Shown here one piece after another: positions 44,825-54,639 of a stretch of DNA of 54,639 nucleotides. How positions within the stretch are numbered: the stretch's first letter is position 1; every line of letters starts with the position of its first letter. The stretch is from Lingula anatina (lineage: Eukaryota > Brachiopoda > Lingulata > Lingulida > Lingulidae). The stretch covers positions 17,425 to 72,063 of the forward strand of contig NW_019775739.1 of assembly GCF_001039355.2 (NCBI RefSeq), read 5' to 3'. A program made the position numbers and the translations under genes. Under the pieces are notes generated by a model. That model made no database searches, was not told the DNA's origin, and saw nothing but the letters and a program-made list of their open reading frames with translations.

Positions 44825-47800
44825 TCACAGAAAGAGTGTGTCTAACAGTTTCTTTTTAGCTATGTAGCGTTTCATTGTCAGAGTTTTGAAAGCATCCCAG
44901 TTGGTACGATTTTGTAATTTTTGCTGCAAACTTTCCTCTGAAGGGTAGGGCTGTATCTGAAAGGAAAAATTATTACATGCATAAAAAGTTTGTTTTGAGG
45001 TTTTAAAGAACTTTTAAGACAGGAGAAAGAATAGATGAATGAATGAATGAATGAATGGCAAACGTCTTCATTCAAAATATTGGAATGTATTCAGTGCGCA
45101 TGGACAGTATCAAATAAAATGACGACAAACAAAGGCTCAGAGAGAGAAGTCTTACTGTAGACCGTAATGTTTTCCTCCATTTGTCTGGCAAATGTTTCAC
45201 AAAAAATTGCCGGCTGATCAGGATGCATTCTGCGCCCTCTGAGACTAGACTCAGACTGACGTCACTTCCGTCTATATCCGTGAACACCACGCCCTCTAGA
45301 CCCTGCAGAATACAATAAAGAAACCGATAAATGCAAGACATCGTACAAACGAATTTTGATACATGTACAACTAGAAAAGCACTCGGAGAGCGCAGACCTC
45401 CGCCAAGGCAGCAAAGTCCCCATCCAATGCCGTTTCACCCATAAAACGATATTATTGATTGATTGTTGATCCGGATCACCACTAATCATCTGTTCCTTGG
45501 CCCACTTCTGACAGTTCCTGAAAATTCCATCAAAAGCGGCCCAAAAATTTTTGAGTTATGTTGATGACAGACAAACAAACAGGGGTGAAAACATAACCTC
45601 CTTGGCAGAGGTAATGATCTAGCAGAATATATTAGAAAAAGCCTATATATTTATACATGTACAAGCATATACATGTTTATTATCAAGAATGTATGAGAGA
45701 GAGAGGGAGAGAGAGGCTAAATGAAATATAACGTTGACAACTTACAAATGTATCCTTTGGTCCTAATTTTTGCACCTCTACGAAGACCGTCTCTCCCTCC
45801 GTCGATGAAGCTGTTGACGGTTTGGGGGTAGAATACAACGGCGTTCTTTGGTCCTGCAACACAGACGCTATGGTTTTTATTGCCACACAGATCTGATATA
45901 CCAAACATTTTTGATTTATTACACATACATAATAGGCCTACTCTTGGCAACATAAATATAGACACGAATCAGAAAAAGACAAGAAACGAAGCCATGGGCG
46001 TGTTAACTTTTTATACAGAATACTGTATTAGGAAAAGTGAATTTTATCGGCGAATAAAGACATTAAGCATTTGTTATACGTATACCTTCCAAAAGTGTCG
46101 TTCTTGAAAAATCTGATCTAGTTTTCTTTTGTGATCATCGTCTTCTATTGATTTTCCTGAAATAATATGGGTATCTGTGAGTTTTGGCTGTATAATATTT
46201 TCATTGTGTACATCATTGTACTCTTTTTTATGACAAGGATTTCCTCTTACTATTTCTTATTTTCAAAAGACTTAATGGATTTCAATTGACTTCTGACATA
46301 TTAACTTGAGACAAAATATCAGCACAGTGGTTGACTAGTTTTTCCTAAAAATCAAACTTTGTAGATATATTGCTGAAATGTTGGGTTAGTTAATATTTTT
46401 AATATATTAAATTAAAGTTACAACTCGCGGATTTAAAATGTGATCATTTATTTTTACATGTAATAAATAAAAGGTAGGAAGGCAACAAGTTATTTCAAAA
46501 GTGTTTCAAATCATTTTATTATTATCTTGAACTAGCGATTTCTCCTACCTTGAGACAATGACTTGGCTATAGGGGGAAGGACGCCACTGGACCACGAGGG
46601 GGTGTATTTAGAACCATGTTGAGTCTGAGTAACGGGGAACGTGTGGTGCTTTCTACTACACCTCCCCATATCCAAGGACGCCGCCTTACCCTCTGACAAC
46701 GATGCTGATTGTGATGAGGAGGAGGTTGAGGATGAGGATACGGATGACGATAACGATGGCGGCAAAGACTTTGAGTGTGCGCGTCTCACGTTTGACCTTC
46801 GTTTTGAACCTGAAAATAAAGGAAGCATTTGGATATTTTAAAGAAATCTAGATTTTTAAATAAGAAAAATAAAGAAAAACAAGCAAGTACTGTTTAAATG
46901 TCGCGGATAGCTAAAGGTTAACTGTTGTTTTGAGAGTGCGTTTCACACTAAAGCTAAATCAAATCACGTAATTCAACCCACTTTCTTATCAACTTATTAT
47001 CCACATTATATTTGTGCATGCACACCGCATAGTTGCGCTATTCTTCTAATTAATATGAATATCCGTAAACCTGCGCTAAACCTTGACACATTTACCAATT
47101 AAAATCTAAAGAGAACACTGATTTTACTTGCCTTTTTGACTCTTTTGATCACAGATGCTATAAGATTGCACTTCAAGTCCCGGAATATTCGGCCGCGTGG
47201 CACGGAGCGCCTTCAGCACGCGACAGGTGCCCGTCTTCACGACGTAGATCCACTCTGCCTGGGTGCTGTCTCTGCACATCACCACCCCGCGCCTGCAGTG
47301 GGGAGAGGGCGGGAAGAATTAGTTCAATCTTTGTATAAACATTTCACATAGATCTATCACATTTGCGCAGCATTTTTCATTTAATAAGATGTAATTTCTT
47401 TGTGCACGTGGACGCACGGGCATACGCGCGCGTTGTGGCATTATAGCAGCGAACGTGTCATAAAATGATAGTTTTAGAACTATTTTTGTTAAAAAAAAAC
47501 TAAAACTGCATATAAATGAAGCAAATTGACTTAAAGAATAATCCCACGAGAAGAAGATCAGCCGAGTACCTATAACATACTGTTCAACGGGACACAAAAC
47601 AAATGTAAATGTGTTATCTGTCTCAGCAACCACAGCAGACACACCCACCTAATGTACGTGAACAGGCAGATCTTTGGGTTATCATGGGGCAATTTCTCCA
47701 AAGGCCAGCCGTTAAACAAGTCAATGTGCCTGAGGTAGCTGACGTGTTCAGGCTCTTTATCCTTCTCACAGCGCATGAATATGTCGATGAAGTCGTGTCT

Positions 47801-50800
47801 GCCGACAGCCAGGAGTTCCACGTCGTCTTTACACGTCACTGTGGCACTGCGCTTGCCGCCGTGCATCAACGCCAGCTCCTGGAGAGATACCAGCACAACC
47901 GTTACAACCGATTGCACACTTTATATATATATATAGCGCAACTACCACAATGGAGCCCTTTGACAGATTTCAAATATTGATATATCGTGGCAGGGGTAAC
48001 ACAATAACATCATTTTCTCAACAGATGCACTGTTCTCGTAAAAAGCCGAAATAATGAGGTAGAAATGAAAAAAAAAAAATGAACGTTTTGGTCGATATGA
48101 AAAACAATCGCAATTGGTTGCCACCCGTATGTTCAGTTGGAGTTACTTTTCAAGAAGAAAAACTACGGAAACGTTTTGTATGATTAAAAGATACGGAGAT
48201 ACGTAACCTATAAATTGAATTACAGAATCTACAAAAGAATTTTTTTCACGGACTGCAATGCGAAAATCAGACAAAAAGGTCTATTGACAAAATGCATGTA
48301 TTATCAAAAGCATATACCTAAGACTTAAAAACCTTACCCTAAAAATTTGTATTTTTAGAAACATTAAATATTTAACAAATGTTACCAAAAGCAAAGGAAT
48401 ATACCTGACCAAAGGAGCGCAATCTAAACCTTTGTAAAACATTAAATACAACACAAAGCATAATCAAAAGTATAAGCCGAATATTAGGAAAACTCACCCC
48501 AAAACTGTTTCCTTTCTTCAAAATGGTTGCCGTGCGTACGTAGGCCTCTCCCGTCTCTTTGTTGTTCTCCAGAATGGTGACAACCGCTGAAAAAAGGTAA
48601 ACAAATATATAACAAATATTGCTCATGATATCAAGTGCAATATTTTGTTCATCCCACAAAAACACTTCAATCACAACATAAGGTAAGAGCACAATCAGGC
48701 TGTGCGCATATGTTTCATTCCAATCTCTAAGGTTATTTTAAGACAGCATCTCTGCAGATTCAGCCGGGTGTACGGCTACCATCACGGCGTACGGCTACCG
48801 CCCAAAATATCAGAATGCTTACAGTTACTTTCTTCTGACCGGCATAAGATCTCTCTCCGTTGTAAACGACAATTGTGCTCTGCAAGTGGTGGTGAAATTG
48901 TTGTTGATTCTCAAACGCAGGGTGTGGACTAGCTACTGCAGGTTACGGTAAAAATTTGACAATTTCGTCACTTTAAAATTAATTAATACTTTAACATTTG
49001 TGAATCCGCCACGGCCATGCACTAGATGATGAACTTTTCAAAATTGGCGAAAAGCCCATTTTCAAGTATGACGAAATTCTCTTAGATAAAAAAAGTTACG
49101 TCGGCGGAGACTTATATCATTCCAACGTACTTTTCAAGACCGATTAAATTTTCAAGTTTTTACCGTACAGGAAATACGGGGGAAATGCTGCGCCTGTGTA
49201 CAATATCGATTTCCCTGTATAAAATCAATACTGTATTTCATCTTGCATTGTCATCGTGCTTAACGATGCAGTGACTATACCTATATGCACAATTAAAAGT
49301 GTATTTTTCAGAACCGTTTATATATGCGGCGGTTTCTAATTGTTTTTTATATCGACCAAAACATACTGAAGTTTTCAGTGAGTGTTAGTGGTACAGTGCT
49401 GTTATCGTTTCTATTATCTTCACTGGTAGCCTATAGATTCTTCATTTCTCCAGTGCCTTAACATAATGACAAATACGGAATGTATTAGTAATCAAATCCT
49501 CGATTAATCTATTCTGTCGCCTGGTAACCTTAAAACCAAGCTCAAAGTGGGATTTAACCACCTGGATTGTGGAGGAGCTAAAAATAATGATTAAAATTGA
49601 GAACAGGCGCCTTTACAGGGGTCTTAAGTCTTAAATTAACGCTGTTTGAAGTCTGAAGTGCGCCCCGATTCGACCAAAATAGTTCCTTCTGCACCTTAGA
49701 CACTCTCACTTCCCGGTTGATTAATTTCATCGTCTACTGAGGCGTTTTAAATGTAATTTAAAACAACCGAAACGTGGACGACAGCCAAATGGATTGTGAA
49801 GAAAACTGAGGCAAAATTTCTGTGATCACTTAAAGATCTCACCTTTTCCTGACGCAATGAAGTAAAAGTTGTCCGCTGTGTGGCCCTGTCGAATAATCAC
49901 CCGCTTTGCCTCAAAACTAAAAGAAATGTGAAAAAAATGAAAGATAGAAAACACCAAGACTAGACTTATTAAAGACTTATTAAATGCACAGTAGAAGCAT
50001 TAACTCAGTTCGTATGCTCGCAGCACTTCTATTGCGTAAATACTTTTTTTTGTCATTATCGATCTTTTCAGTGCAAACATTATAAAAGACTTTTCTCCAT
50101 CCTCGCCTCCCCTAATAATATTATCTATTCAGTATCACTGAACTTGGAAGTTAATATGCATATGTTTATATATTTTTCCTAAACCGAAAGATGCAAGTAT
50201 CGTGATATTTTTTCAAAACCTTTTAACTGTAAATAAAGTACAGGTATATATGTTTGTAGATACCAATTAAAATACGACATAATCAATTGATAGTTAATCA
50301 AGCAACATAATATCAATTGATAGTTAATCAAGCAATCAGTTTTGCAATGCATTCTTAGCATCTTACTGTTCGTAGAATCCTACTTTCACAAGGGAAAGTT
50401 GCATATTAATCGGGAACTCTGTGAACGACTCAACAGTGTTCTTGAGCGACGCCAGCGCCACCTTGAGTTGCTCTTCTGTTCGTTCGGATGGAGGCTTGGA
50501 GAGTATAGACTTGGCTTCGTTACTAATTTGAGTCTAGAATGAATGTTAATACAAATAACAGAAATCATGTGGGTATTTCTTTCAATGCATTTATTTAATA
50601 TCTATTTTTTAAAATAAATTATTTCAAAATAGCCTTGTTTTATATCTTCAAAAAGCTATTTATAACATTTCTATTCAGATATTAATCCTTGTGAAAAATT
50701 AGAAATAACTGTTGCAGTTTATAACGGCTATCAGTCTACATGTACATATGTCTAAAATACACAAACGAGTTTATCCACTAACAAAAGAAAAAGAAAAAAA

Positions 50801-53233
50801 GTAAAGACAAAAATGATGATTTACTTAAAATACAAGCAAATTATAGACTTTCAGCGTACATATGGTGACTGAAATACAGGCTCCAATAGGCCTACATAAA
50901 AATCCAGAGATCAGCTATTTTTTTAAGCAGACGACTTTCTTTATCACATTTTTAAAAAAGAAATAACTGGCAAAGTGGACGACAATGTATTTTATATCAC
51001 ATTTCCAGGTCTTACCTCCCTCTTGGTCCTGTAGTAGGAGGGGTCAAAGGAGAGGTCATCACCAAAGGAAGACCGTTCTTTGGTCACCTCATCCTGGTAC
51101 TGAGCGAACGAAATCAGTTGCTTCTCGGGACGTGCTTGTGATCTGAAATAGTCTCTTCTTATTTACCTCCAGCGGCTAGATTATGCAATGTAGGGTTGCC
51201 AACGTGACAGAACTCAAAATACGTAGATCTGTTGTTTGATTAACAAAAATGACACCTGTTTACAATAGAAGTGTGTCCTAAATTATGCGTAGAATAAGCG
51301 TAAATGCTTAGAGACGAACAGTCTGGGCAATATGCAATAATAACATACTTTAAAACACCTGTGAGGTATTTTATAGTCACTTCATTAACTTAAACTGTAT
51401 TTTGAGTGCTAAATAAGAATTAGAACAGCACGTACCTGCGATATGAATTTAACAGAACGGGCTTTAGCATACTTCCATGAAAATCATTTTAGAATGCATA
51501 TATTGATTTTTTAATTGATTAAACACAGAGGATTATCGATTGATGCGAACAATATATACAGTCTATAAATCACAGTGGCTATTTTGTCATAGTTAATTGA
51601 ATTGCTGGAGATATGGAATAACACTTACGTCCCGAGCCGTGTTGCCTTCAAGAGAACTATCACAGTTTTCACAGCCTGTCGGAACCGCACCAATGGCTGC
51701 AAGAAAACAAACGCCAGTGAACTCATCACATAAATTGCGTGAAAAATAATATTCCAAAATAGGAATAAATGTAACGTATAATGATTAATGAGGCGGAACA
51801 TATGGAAGATAAATTATATATCAAGTAAAAATTTTAAAAAAATACAGTAGATAACTGAATATAATAACGGAAATTAATTGAATGAAATAAAGTGAACTGA
51901 TAAACATGTAAAACGTAACGCAATGGACAGGAATAAAATGACCTGACTTAATAAAAAGCAGGCGCTTAAATACAGAGAGAAAAATGTGAATAATAAATAA
52001 ATAATAAATAAACAAATTAGACATCAAATTAACTAATTAATTAATCGATTAATTAATTTACTAATAAAAAATTAACATAAGTATCGTTTTCACCCTCAGG
52101 ATGTCGTAACCAAATCAATACATAGATCAACGTACAGGGACCGTGCACTTGATTGCAATTCCTCCCAGTTGATTGGGATGGCGATGGTGAATTAATGACC
52201 GTCTTTTCGATCCCCGCCTCATTAGGAGATGGCGTATGTGGTTCATGTCCGAATCAGTCAGAATATTGGAGTTATATTTCTGCGCACATCGCTCTAAGAA
52301 TGACAGTTTATCTTGTCCTCGGTAGAGGTTCGGGGTCGCATATAGGACGCCAGGTTTTGTGGGACCTGTCACTGGTGGTCCGGGCATGTAGGTCTCGGAT
52401 CTGGAGTCGCTTACCACGCTGAAGGACCGTGAACGCCGCCCATCCCCATCTAGGCTGTCTCCAGAGCGCGAGGAGCGATGTGACGTCAGAGACAGGTTGC
52501 TAGTTGCTCTACGAGAGAGATCGTAAGTGGAGTCTTTCTTTTGATTGAAAGCCAACTTTTCCCTGGAGTAAGTCCCAGAGCTATGCTTTAAGCAACTAGT
52601 CCTCTCAGATTTGTGTTGTTGCACTGAATGGAAAGAAAAGTCTACGGATTTATGTCTCTCCTTTTTCGTAGCCATGTTGTCCTTTTGTGAGGTCGACTCT
52701 GTCCTGCTGATATTACTGTACGTATTATACTTAGGGTCAGTCTGACATCCCGTCACTGTTATGGCCTTGGCTTTTACATAATCCGCGTGCAGTGACGTAA
52801 TCGCTGGCTCGTGGCCCTCACGCGCCTGCTCTCGGTCCTTGCGCTCGTACAGATCCTCCAAGAATGCATAACTTGGAGATCTTTTAAGTGTGGTGTCGAT
52901 TTTCTGGTTTTCCATTCTGTTATTTGATATCCTGCTTTTTAAAATCCGAGCAAGCGGTGAACGATGTCGTTTTCTGCGTCCGCTAAAAACGATGTGGTTT
53001 ACGGGATTTTCATCAGTTGAGCAGAGAGTCACTTTAACAGAAATGCAAGCGTTGTTTCTTGAACCTTCTCGCCTGTTGATATCATTTTCTTGCACTTCGA
53101 TGCCGCTGAAAGTGCTCGATTTAAGAACCAGCCGTTTCAAAATGTCAAGGTATGAACTTTCTCCGATATTGCAGCGTTTTCGCGTTAATTTACTCACAGA
53201 AGTCTTTGAATTATTCATCTTCAGTCGTGACAA
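44825..53233 (-). CDS. CNBD2: CNBD2-like cyclic nucleotide-binding domain protein, 13 coding exons, 910 aa
   Basis: Minus-strand exons in order: 52136-53233, 51629-51696, 51016-51142, 50367-50533, 49843-49916, 48498-48586, 47649-47878, 47132-47292, 46549-46809, 46086-46156, 45746-45853, 45156-45302, 44825-44956. Phases close over 2,733 nt. Residues 1-366 are a basic, Ser-rich disordered region. LVRFRQAVKTVIVLL and LSKPPSERTEEQL lead into the first CNB domain (about 475-600): KRVIIRQGHTADNFYFIASG, then the phosphate-binding cassette FGELALMHGGKRSATV. The cassette keeps Glu542 and Arg551 at the spacing found in PKA regulatory subunits, so it looks binding-competent. A second CNB-like unit (about 619-850) is split by a Ser-rich insert and has a degenerate cassette (TFGLEGVVF). 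Family knowledge: vertebrate CNBD2 binds cAMP and is linked to sperm development; human CNBD2 is 576 aa. One intron uses a GC donor. The start ATG at 53233 could be replaced by a nearby in-frame ATG. Confidence 0.85.
45035..45057. repeat. (AATG)n microsatellite
   Basis: Tetranucleotide tract gaatgaatgaatgaatgaat in the last intron of the CNBD2-like gene. Confidence 0.85.
45368..45620. repeat. Interspersed non-autonomous repeat in a CNBD2-like intron
   Basis: The left end has ctagaaaagcactcggagag and gcagacctccgccaagg. The middle has ttgatccggatcacc and aaatttttgagttatg. The right end has gacagacaaacaaac and cataacctccttggcagagg. The words cctccgccaagg and ccttggcagagg make short inverted ends. 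A fragment of the same family lies at 14170-14265. I recognise this word pattern as a dispersed repeat of molluscan genomes but cannot name its class. Confidence 0.6.
47126..47131 (-). promoter_or_regulatory. CNBD2: Non-canonical GC splice donor in the CNBD2-like gene
   Basis: On the minus strand the exon ends aaaaag and the intron begins gcaagt. Apart from C at +2 this is a perfect donor, which is the usual context for GC-AG introns. The phase 1 junction joins in frame to the exon starting at 46809. Confidence 0.75.
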
Positions 53234-54639
53234 TTGTACCCCGACAACAATTGACGCTCAAATGCAAAATTTAAACTGGCACTTTATGTGCAGATCGTAT
53301 GAGAAGTCACGTTAAGCGCGTTGTCTAAGGCATATTAAATCCTTAAAAACATCTTATATTGGCAGATGTCAATGGTATAATTGATTGAATTGGTTTGTTT
53401 TTAATTTAGCCAATATCCTGACTTGGTTGTTCTCTTATCTTAAGCTCATGGCCTGGTGCGACACTATTCAATTTTTAAGCCAAAAAGAAAGACGTATAAA
53501 TGACGCAAGAAATTTTTTAAACTACTGGTATTTATTTTAATAAACTTACATTTCAATACTAATGCGTCGTCCTCAATGGCTCGGGATCTAAGAATAAAAC
53601 ACTATGCACTGTGCTGTTTACTAATACCTCATAAACATGTCCAACAGTTATTTCTAATTTCCATCATAAAACCCTATCTTTATCTGGGCTTAATGTAGAC
53701 TTTGGTGCGATAGAAAAAAGGTTTTCACTTAAGCTTGACACACAAATCAACTCCTAAAAACATTTTGGAGGATATTTTCAAGAACAGCATTATAATTGAA
53801 TCTTTGGATGTAATTGGTAAAATGTGCATTTGGTTTGTGTTTTTCCCTATCTCATCTCTCTCCCTTTCTCTCTCTCCCTCCCTCTCTCTCTCTTTCTCTC
53901 TGCCCCCTCTCATTCTGCCACCCCCTTTCTCTCGCCTCTCTCCCACCTCTGCCTCCATTCTCTCTCTCCGTCATTTAATGCTACGGTGTAGAAATCTGAC
54001 CCATCCTCTTCCCCACTTTCTCTCGCCTCTCTCCAATCTCTGCCCCCCTCTCTCTCAGTCCTCTTTGCCTCCATTCTCTCTCTCCGTCAGTTAATGCAAC
54101 GGTGTAGAAATCTCACCCACCCTCTTCCCTACTTTCTCTGTTTCTGTTCCCCCCTCTTTCTGCTCCCATCTCTTTCTCTCTCCCTACACACATTCACACA
54201 GACGCGAGGACGGTGTAGAATTTCTGATCTCCTAATTTATCTATCACTTCCAATACACCGTCAGGACAGAGCGCTGTGAGTGCTTGCTATTTGGCAGATT
54301 TTAAACAGTTTTATTTGCTGTCACTTTATGTAACGCTTCAGAAACCTGACGCTGCAAGTATAGTGGCTTCATAGTAACTTAATTTCATTAGATGTTTTTT
54401 TAATGTTTGAAAGTAGTTTTTTAATGCAGCTGAGAAGCACAGTTGAAGAATGTTGGCCTACGGTAAATGCAAGTGGATTTTAACTTTATTATTTCTATGC
54501 ACAATCTAGGTCTGTATGAACTAATTTTCAGTGAAGAGTGTAGTTCCAGTGACAACTACATCTTACATGATTGTTTTTTGTAATATGAAATACAAGGGCA
54601 AATTAGCATCATTCTGTCATTTCAAACTGTGCGAGGACC
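53234..54639. other. Upstream region of the CNBD2-like gene with CT-rich tandem repeat
   Basis: The promoter and 5' UTR of the minus-strand gene should lie near 53234. From about 53850 to 54190 the plus strand is strongly CT-rich; open frames here are low-complexity artefacts. The remainder to 54639 is AT-rich with nothing recognised. Confidence 0.5.
53845..54230. repeat. CT-rich imperfect tandem repeat, about 110-115 bp period
   Basis: The phrase acggtgtagaaatct occurs at about 53982 and 54098 and, shortened, as acggtgtagaatttct at about 54210. Between them are ctctctcc tracts and the phrase cctcttccccactttctct. This is an imperfect minisatellite embedded in a polypyrimidine tract. Confidence 0.75.

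Noticed and set aside
53735-54279. Open frames rich in Ser, Leu and Pro in the CT tract
   Set aside because: They are translations of a polypyrimidine simple repeat.
1-54639. tRNA, rRNA or other structured RNA genes
   Set aside because: I looked for tRNA-like internal boxes and rRNA-like blocks by eye and saw none that could be supported; a covariance-model scan would be decisive.

Overview
The window reads as a stretch of an invertebrate animal nuclear genome, most likely a lophotrochozoan and probably a mollusc. The genes are split by many GT-AG introns, the background is AT-rich and microsatellite-rich, the nuclear receptor has the protostome NR5B (HR39-like) signature, there is a secreted PAN + LamG protein, and interspersed repeats include the 'acataacctccttggcggaggtaat' family that I associate with molluscan DNA. 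The phylum is an inference. Three single N characters (14215, 16656, 19726) mark assembly joins or gaps.

Layout: (1) 1471-5532 (+), five coding exons of an NR5B/HR39-like nuclear receptor (668 aa). (2) 9030-13761 (-), an SLC31A2/CTR2-like copper transporter with two alternative 199-bp exons for transmembrane segment 1. (3) 15868-19729 (-), remains of a Ty3/gypsy-type LTR retrotransposon, truncated at an N, next to a duplicated block of about 0.6 kb that is itself broken by an N. (4) 20268-37128 (+), a complete ASPM (abnormal spindle) orthologue in 25 coding exons. All reading phases close and predict 3,223 aa: ASH/MSP domain, disordered region with short motifs, two calponin-homology domains, a very long IQ-repeat region and an ARM-like C-terminus. 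(5) 40457-43386 (+), a partly resolved secreted protein with signal peptide, PAN/apple-like module and LamG-like C-terminus. (6) 44825-53233 (-), a CNBD2-like cyclic-nucleotide-binding protein in 13 coding exons (910 aa).

Exon models were built by hand from splice consensus, reading-phase continuity and family recognition. Summed coding lengths divide by three for genes 1, 2, 4 and 6. The genes are separate transcription units with no operon logic. ASPM, the nuclear receptor and the copper transporter have unrelated cellular roles.

The strongest unusual observation is the pair of equal-length, equal-phase alternative exons in the copper transporter, where skipping both or including both breaks the frame. 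Next are a triplicated splice donor at the end of ASPM exon 23, whose second copy adds exactly 23 in-frame codons, and three recently amplified IQ-repeat blocks in ASPM with two different periods.
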